This document shows positions 59,154 to 64,000 of a DNA stretch of 64,000 nucleotides, one piece after another. Position numbers and translations under genes: made by a program. The DNA lies in assembly GCA_964553615.1 (NCBI GenBank), contig CAZKMA010000009.1, positions 28,565 through 92,564 on the forward strand, read 5' to 3'. The notes under the pieces are model-generated. The model had not been told where the DNA came from. It worked only from the letters and a program-made list of their open reading frames with translations, and ran no database searches. The stretch is from DATKUC01 sp964553615 (GTDB taxonomy: Bacteria; Spirochaetota; Spirochaetia; DSM-27196; DATKUC01). Each line of letters starts with the position of its first letter. Position 1 is the stretch's first letter.

Positions 59154-59280
59154 GTGGGTTTGGTATGACAGTGAATGATATTTACTGTCACTCCGTGGTG
59201 GTGGTTTTCAGGTCGTGCGTTGCTCGATCTGAGAGCATTTCAGCAGGAGATCGGTTCATCGCCGTCTCCTGCTTTTTTTT
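59154..59280 (+). ncRNA. Candidate small RNA with three stem-loops
   Basis: A predicted transcript of about 125 bases between a strong promoter and a strong intrinsic terminator. The first stem-loop (59166-59190) has arms TGACAGT/ACTGTCA, which extend inward to an 11-bp stem around a three-base loop. The second has arms TGCTC/GAGCA (59221-59237). The third is the terminator stem. Apart from an ATG at 59165 whose frame runs through the terminator, nothing looks coding. The sequence does not carry the conserved core of SRP RNA, 6S RNA, tmRNA or RNase P RNA. It lies divergent from lysA and convergent with the adenylate cyclase gene. Confidence 0.55.
59242..59280 (+). terminator. Intrinsic terminator
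   Basis: Arms AGCAGGAGA (59242-59250) and TCTCCTGCT (59265-59273) form a 9-bp stem with a 14-base loop, followed by an uninterrupted T-run to 59280. It terminates plus-strand transcription. Confidence 0.8.
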
Positions 59281-59284
59281 TGCC

Positions 59285-59370
59285 CGTGGCAGATTACTGC
59301 CGAGTCCGTGGCAGCGGTCTGCCGAGCCCGTGGCAGATTACTGCCGGTTCGTGGCAGCAGTCTGCGCGAC
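59285..59370. repeat. Four tandem palindromic repeats of 21-22 bases
   Basis: Units beginning CGTGGCAG start at 59285, 59307, 59329 and 59350. Each has the palindrome GGCAG-NNNN-CTGCC; units 1 and 3 share the centre ATTA, while units 2 and 4 differ (CGGT and CAGT), and unit 4 is eroded at its right arm. The array fills the space between the small-RNA terminator and the stop of the adenylate cyclase gene. Confidence 0.8.
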
Positions 59371-62081
59371 TACTTTGCCGTAAGGTTGAACACGCCGTCC
59401 CACTCGGCAGCGGGAGGTTTGCGCAGGAACTGACGGCATCGGTCTATGTAGTACTTTGTCGGTCCGTCCTCCGGATACCGCGTCAGAAGATCCTGGAACG
59501 GCTCCAGCGCCTCCTTGAATTTCTTCTCTTCGAATAAGTTGAGACCCGCATTGAACTGGCGCAGTTTCTCGATTGTCTCTGTGTCCGCACTGTCCCGTTC
59601 ACCGACAAGCTCGTACAGACGAATTGGCTCTTTTACGCCAACAACCCGTACTCGGTCAAGTCTCCGCACGGAAAACGTCCGCTCGGTGGCGCGGTAGGCA
59701 TATTCACTGAGGAGGATCCAGGTGCCGTACTGCTTATTCACTCCCTCCAGGCGCGCGGCAAGATTCACACTGTGACCCATAATGGTGTAATCCATGCGCG
59801 TGAGCGTGCCCATGTTTCCCACAACCATGTCTCCGGTATTCACCCCAATACGGGTCAGAAGCGGCGAAGGGCTCAAACCTGACTCTTCGAACTCTCTGTT
59901 CAACGCTGTCTCGGCTTCCTTCATGGCGAGCGCCGCACGGCACGCATTGACCGCGTGGTTTCCGACCTCGAGTGGTGCCCCGAAAAACGAGATAATTGCG
60001 TCACCCTCGTACTTATCGATGGTGCCGTTTTCCTTCAGGACGATGTTGCTCATCTCCCCGAGATATCGGTTGAGAAGTCGGACCAGATCCTGGGGATCCA
60101 TGGACTCAGAAATTGTGGAGAAACCACGGACGTCGGTAAATAATGCGGTCAGCATCTTCTTCTGGCCGCCAAGACTCAGCTTCTCCGGATCGGTCAGGAT
60201 TTCGTTGATGACATCTGCCGAAAGGTAGTGATTGAACGCGTTCCGCAGAAAGGCCTTTTCTTTACCTACCCGGAGGAACTTTATGACTGTCAGCGAAACG
60301 AAGGTAAGTAGGACCGATACCGTCGCCGTCAGGAGGTTCACATAGATTCCCGTGAGAAGAAAGAAACCCGCAACACCCGCAAGTACAACAAGGGTGGTCC
60401 CCGCACCGGTAATGATTGCCGAAGGGCCGCTCATGCGGCGAATCACAAAGCTCACAAGAAACGAAAAGAATGCCGCAACCACAATTGCTATCCACCACGG
60501 CGCCTGATCGAGGAACTTCCGCTGCAGGATGGTGTTTACTATGGACGCATGAGTTCCGACGTTCATGTACGTCTTTTCGAACGGGTTCACCCCCGTATCG
60601 GTGGTGGATGTCCCGGTCCAACCGATGAGTACAAAAGCACCGCTGAGCTCTTTCGCGAGCAATTTCCGTGAATCCATCAGTTTCGTATACAGGTCCCGGG
60701 AAGAGGAAAAGAAGGTGTTCACATCGTTCTTGAGCCCTTTGTAGTAGGACTCCTGATCGTTCGATAGATTGGGAGTCGAAAGCACCGAATCGATCTGCTG
60801 AACGATGGATTGTTCACCCTGACCGTTGAGAAAGCTACCGACATTCCGAAAGAACAGAATGCGATCCTGCCTGTACTGTGCTCGGAGCGCATCAGTCGGT
60901 TTCTTGAAGAGTTCCTGCTTGATCTTCTCCGCCTCGTCGTACGGCGCAAGCAGTGGCCCGTTGCCCTCGTAGACCGAGAAGTAGCCTGCCTGCTGCATGG
61001 CGCGCAAATTGTGCATGAGATCATTTTCAAGACTTACGTTGTAGATCAGGTTGTAGTAGGAGAAATGGCGAAAACTATTCAGGAACGTTTTGGGCGGCCA
61101 ATTTATGAGCATGCTCCCGTCCGGCGCGAGCGGTATGTTGATATTCGTAGGCTGCGTGTCTCCGGGAAGAACCGCACCTTTCAGCTCGATGCTCTTCCGG
61201 TTTACCACGACGGTCGGATCCTTCAGCATGTCGAGCAGCGGGCTGAAGACAAGCTGGGGGAAATAGGAATCTTTGTACCGATACAGAAGATCGATTCGTC
61301 TGCGCACACCGTCGTTATCCACAACGACGCGTGGAAAACCAAGACCACGCGCACCGGCAATCACTGAGGGAATGGCGGGAATGATGTCGGTTGCGCGCGG
61401 AACGAGGGAATCGTTATGCACCTGGATGTTCTTGATCGCAAAGTGCTCGACCGCGTACGCGCGCCGCGCATCGGTCACAACCGGGTCTTTCGTATCCGGG
61501 GTGTTCACCGTAAAATACGCATCCCCGAACATGCGAGCCGCCTCACCGAGATACGTATCGTTGTTGCGCACGATTCCGTCGACTTCAGACATGAGATTCT
61601 GCCGTGTCTGGTCGGTCAGCCCCTGAAGCTGCCGGACATAGTCCTTCGCGTCCTTGAGAGAAATCTGGCCCGATTCCAGTGCTGAAAACAGCGCACCGAC
61701 ATTCTGATTTATGCTCTGAAACTGCTGGGCAAACTCGTTCGGAATCTGCTGTTTCAGCACCTCCGAGTTCACTGCAAGCGGGCTGCTCTGCTCATACAGG
61801 ATATCGAATACCGCCTGTTTTGCGCCGAATTCGGTAAGGAGTTCGAGACCTTCCGCCATCTTGTCACGGCTCCACGGCCAGCTGCCGACCCTTGCAATTG
61901 CAAGGTCATCCACATCGAGCAGAAGGATTGATTTTTCTTCCGGAACGGCGGGCTTGATATGAAGAAGCAGGTCGTAGACACGCAACTCGGACGTCTGATA
62001 CGCCGGAAGAAGATTCAGCAGTATGAAGACCACAACCGCGGCAAACGGTATTGCGAGAGTCAAAATCAGATCGCGCTTCAT
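59370..62081 (-). CDS. CHASE2-domain adenylate cyclase
   Basis: A 903-residue membrane enzyme. One N-terminal membrane segment (about 7-27) is followed by a large extracytoplasmic CHASE2 sensor (about 30-510, with ILLLDVDDLAIARVGSWPWSRD and VLIGWTGTSTTDTG) and three membrane segments (about 535-610). The class III cyclase domain (about 640-820) has metal-binding TDVRGFSTISE and a substrate stretch with TIDKYEGDAIISFFG and MDYTIMGHSVNLAARLE. The Lys and Asp positions favour ATP over GTP. The C-terminal 70 residues form a TPR-like hairpin. It is divergent from the outer-membrane gene pair, sharing a 77-base promoter region. Confidence 0.92.
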   Translation of the reverse strand: MKRDLILTLAIPFAAVVVFILLNLLPAYQTSELRVYDLLLHIKPAVPEEKSILLLDVDDLAIARVGSWPWSRDKMAEGLELLTEFGAKQAVFDILYEQSSPLAVNSEVLKQQIPNEFAQQFQSINQNVGALFSALESGQISLKDAKDYVRQLQGLTDQTRQNLMSEVDGIVRNNDTYLGEAARMFGDAYFTVNTPDTKDPVVTDARRAYAVEHFAIKNIQVHNDSLVPRATDIIPAIPSVIAGARGLGFPRVVVDNDGVRRRIDLLYRYKDSYFPQLVFSPLLDMLKDPTVVVNRKSIELKGAVLPGDTQPTNINIPLAPDGSMLINWPPKTFLNSFRHFSYYNLIYNVSLENDLMHNLRAMQQAGYFSVYEGNGPLLAPYDEAEKIKQELFKKPTDALRAQYRQDRILFFRNVGSFLNGQGEQSIVQQIDSVLSTPNLSNDQESYYKGLKNDVNTFFSSSRDLYTKLMDSRKLLAKELSGAFVLIGWTGTSTTDTGVNPFEKTYMNVGTHASIVNTILQRKFLDQAPWWIAIVVAAFFSFLVSFVIRRMSGPSAIITGAGTTLVVLAGVAGFFLLTGIYVNLLTATVSVLLTFVSLTVIKFLRVGKEKAFLRNAFNHYLSADVINEILTDPEKLSLGGQKKMLTALFTDVRGFSTISESMDPQDLVRLLNRYLGEMSNIVLKENGTIDKYEGDAIISFFGAPLEVGNHAVNACRAALAMKEAETALNREFEESGLSPSPLLTRIGVNTGDMVVGNMGTLTRMDYTIMGHSVNLAARLEGVNKQYGTWILLSEYAYRATERTFSVRRLDRVRVVGVKEPIRLYELVGERDSADTETIEKLRQFNAGLNLFEEKKFKEALEPFQDLLTRYPEDGPTKYYIDRCRQFLRKPPAAEWDGVFNLTAK

Positions 62082-62095
62082 TGCACCCCCCCGAA

Positions 62096-62124
62096 TTGCA
62101 ATATCTCAATAGTGACACTATACT
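62096..62124 (+). promoter_or_regulatory. Promoter of the exported-protein/outer-membrane pair
   Basis: TTGCAA (62096-62101), 17 bases and TATACT (62119-62124) predict a start near 62131. The leader of about 28 bases carries the ribosome-binding site GGGAG before the ATG at 62159. Confidence 0.55.
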
Positions 62125-62158
62125 ATATCGCAAATCGCATGAAACGGGAGACGTTAAT

Positions 62159-62632
62159 ATGAAAATGAATCGTTCCTGGTTTCTGAGGGTGCTGCTGTGT
62201 GCCGGAATCGCAATGTTGCTCCTGCCTGTTGCGGCATTTTCCCAGTCCAATTCCACCATTGACGAGCTCCTTGCACAAAAGAAGGCACTGTTCGGCGACA
62301 GCGTGTACATGGTACTGGCCGCGGCGAACATTATTCCCGCGAATGCCACTCCCGTTGAGGCCATGAACGCGCTCTACCAGAAAGACTGGATCAGCCCTCC
62401 GCCGAAAGCCGACGCGCCTATCTCCTTTGGTGATTTTTCCTACATCCTCATGAAGAGTTTTGATATTCCAGGAGGGCTCATGTACCATCTTTTCCCCGGA
62501 CCACGCTACGCCGGTCGGGAAGTGGTGTACCGACAATGGGCACCGAAGAACCTGAGTCCGTATGAGGGACTTTCCGGAATGCAGGCCCTGTACATCCTGC
62601 GAACCTACCTCGATAGCAGGGGGAAATCATGA
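62159..62632 (+). CDS. Exported protein of unknown function
   Basis: A 157-residue protein with a signal peptide to about residue 29 (cleavage near AFSQS). The mature part is helical, with SVYMVLAAANIIPANATPVEAMNAL and FGDFSYILMKSFDIPGG, and faintly resembles the repeated helical layout of SLH-like domains, but no family is recognised. Its stop overlaps the ATG of the barrel gene (ATGA), so the two proteins are made together and may function together in the periplasm or outer membrane. Confidence 0.65.
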   Translation: MKMNRSWFLRVLLCAGIAMLLLPVAAFSQSNSTIDELLAQKKALFGDSVYMVLAAANIIPANATPVEAMNALYQKDWISPPPKADAPISFGDFSYILMKSFDIPGGLMYHLFPGPRYAGREVVYRQWAPKNLSPYEGLSGMQALYILRTYLDSRGKS

Positions 62633-63990
62633 AACGAGGCGCATTAACGGCTTTGTCCGCAATTCTTCTCCTGGGAACTCTCCAGTTTGCATCGGCGTAT
62701 GACTTTGGTTTGACACTGGACAACAAGAGTAACCTCTCCTTCGATTCATCCCTCTCCGGCACCAGCCTCAGCCAGGAGGATACGCTCGCTGCCTGGTTTT
62801 CGGCAAACCTTGGTGCGAATACCACACTCTACGCACAGGGCAGCTATCAGTTCACGCTTGACAGATATTATCTGTTCGATATCGATCAACTGTATGTCGA
62901 TACAACGCAAACAAATCCGCTTGGATACAATGGAAAGTTCACCCTCCGGGCAGGCCGTATCCAGGACAGCGACATGAGCGGAAAGGTTCTGAACGGACGC
63001 CTCGACGGCCTCAAGTTCGAACTGGCCTATCCACGCGAAGACGTGTCCATGACATTCGGATACACCGGACTCATGCTCAAACCCACGAGTACGGTTGTCA
63101 TGTCCCAGATGGACAATCAGGACCTCGGCAACTCGAACATCCTGCTCGGACCGCCCCGGCTCGTTGCGCAAACCACGGTTCGATTTCCGAACTTTGTCGG
63201 TTTCCAGACCCTTTCATTTGATTTCATTGCGCAGTTCGATCTGCGGTCTTCAAAAAGCGTTGTCCCGGTCGGGCAGATCACATCGGTAGGAAACAGCGGA
63301 GGACTGCTCGACACTCAGTACCTCGGGATGAAACTGAACGGTCCTATAACTCCCCGACTGTTCTACAACGTGTTCTCCTATCTCAATACCGGCAGTACGC
63401 TGAGCTACGTGCTCGACACCTCATCCGGAACCGGGTCATCCTATCAATACCGCGCAATCATGGCCTACGCGGGCGGTGGCTCAATTGACCTGTATCCAGC
63501 TTTCCTCAAGAGCCATTTCGGCCTGGAAGGCGTCTATTCTACCGGAGACGGAGACGCAACAAGTTATCTGGAGGGGAACACCAGCGGTGCTTACACCTCA
63601 TTCATTCCAATCAACCAGGACACAACGTATGCATTGATCTTCGTACCCCAGCTCGGCAATTCTGCACGTGTCGGTGCAAACTTTTCGTTGAAGCCGTTCT
63701 TTACATCGGAGTCGGAACTCCTGCGAACCTTCCAGCTTGAGCTGAAATCGTTTGCGTTTTTCCGGCCGATTGCAGCCCAGCCGGTCTCCGGCGCGGGAGT
63801 TCAGACCGGTGTTGGAGGACCGTACCTCGGAACCGAGATAGACGCCTATGTCCGCTCCCGCCCGTTTTCCGACCTGGGCCTGCAAATCTCTGTCGGCACG
63901 TTCATTCCCAACAGCGGAGCAGGCCGGCCGTTCCCCTCGGGCGAGCCCGTCTCTTTCCAGGCAGGCCTGGAAGCAATTATGAGCTTCTGA
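62629..63990 (+). CDS. Outer-membrane beta-barrel protein
   Basis: A 453-residue protein with a signal peptide (residues 1-23, cleavage near ASAYD) and a mature part made of alternating amphipathic strands with Gly/Tyr/Phe-rich turns, ending in LEAIMSF, the terminal aromatic typical of barrels inserted by the BAM machinery. No family is recognised. It is translationally coupled to the small exported protein before it. It could be a porin or adhesin; the sequence does not say which. Confidence 0.65.
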   Translation: MKRGALTALSAILLLGTLQFASAYDFGLTLDNKSNLSFDSSLSGTSLSQEDTLAAWFSANLGANTTLYAQGSYQFTLDRYYLFDIDQLYVDTTQTNPLGYNGKFTLRAGRIQDSDMSGKVLNGRLDGLKFELAYPREDVSMTFGYTGLMLKPTSTVVMSQMDNQDLGNSNILLGPPRLVAQTTVRFPNFVGFQTLSFDFIAQFDLRSSKSVVPVGQITSVGNSGGLLDTQYLGMKLNGPITPRLFYNVFSYLNTGSTLSYVLDTSSGTGSSYQYRAIMAYAGGGSIDLYPAFLKSHFGLEGVYSTGDGDATSYLEGNTSGAYTSFIPINQDTTYALIFVPQLGNSARVGANFSLKPFFTSESELLRTFQLELKSFAFFRPIAAQPVSGAGVQTGVGGPYLGTEIDAYVRSRPFSDLGLQISVGTFIPNSGAGRPFPSGEPVSFQAGLEAIMSF

Positions 63991-64000
63991 AAGATCGCCC

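Noticed and set aside
59285..59370. CRISPR-like array
   Set aside because: The units follow each other without unique spacers of 30 bases or more, are only 21-22 bases long, and no cas gene is in the window.
59165..59383. Small plus-strand gene starting at the ATG inside the candidate small RNA
   Set aside because: Its frame runs through the intrinsic terminator and the repeat array, and the product has no domain or secretion character.

Overview
This is a 64-kb, GC-rich, densely coded bacterial chromosomal segment. No rRNA, tRNA, insertion sequence, prophage or CRISPR array was recognised. The gene set fits best with a free-living, pigmented, probably facultatively aerobic member of the Spirochaetota. 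The clues are a FapA/DUF342 protein beside a MinD-like ATPase, a CHASE2 adenylate cyclase, a GAF-HD-GYP phosphodiesterase, an archaeal-type prolyl-tRNA synthetase, secreted DUF2259 and DUF4015 proteins, and fused-type lycopene cyclase plus CrtI. The assignment rests on gene content only, with no database comparison.

Layout. 1-3430: a DjlA-like fragment, two LptF/LptG-like membrane proteins (one with a TPR-like insertion) and an intergenic region with two perfect DnaA boxes. 3431-5940: YbjN, PspA and a winged-helix regulator with a degenerate receiver, plus a STAS/zinc-ribbon protein. 6067-10631: an SDR, an exported protein, a sigma54-type activator without a DNA-binding domain, FxsA, a WecG/TagA-like protein and RsmE. 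10606-17871: CtpA protease, a small membrane protein, a MinD-like ATPase, a 999-residue FapA and Lgt. 17878-21503: a GT4 glycosyltransferase and a DUF4914 P-loop protein behind a long structured leader. 21574-24584: a zinc ABC transporter with a ribbon-helix-helix/zinc-cysteine regulator. 24846-26075: GAF-HD-GYP.

26108-34125: a run of minus-strand genes from the nagZ-like lipoprotein gene through bglB-like, lycopene cyclase and crtI to the transhydrogenase genes pntAA-pntAB-pntB. 34308-41000: a polyprenol-kinase-like gene behind a near-consensus sigma54 promoter, secreted and membrane proteins, ProS and a dicarboxylate symporter. 40956-46405: MalQ and a very large GH13 protein. 46539-52277: an exported Asp-box/DUF4015 protein that appears to start at AUC, then MoxR, DUF58 and a DUF4129-like membrane protein. 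52271-57793: bifunctional nuclease, PurQ, PurSL, PtsN-like and TerB-like genes. 57803-63990: LysA, a candidate small RNA, a palindromic repeat array, CHASE2 adenylate cyclase and an outer-membrane pair.

The strongest leads for something undescribed are: (i) the GT4-DUF4914 pair with its leader; (ii) the small-RNA locus and palindromic array at 59119-59370; (iii) the AUC initiation codon at 46618; (iv) the zinc-cysteine RHH protein as a probable zinc regulator; and (v) regulators that have lost phospho-acceptor residues (3431-4099, 7347-8471). Several genes have a good -10 element only 6-13 bases before their ATG, which suggests that leaderless or near-leaderless mRNAs are common here.
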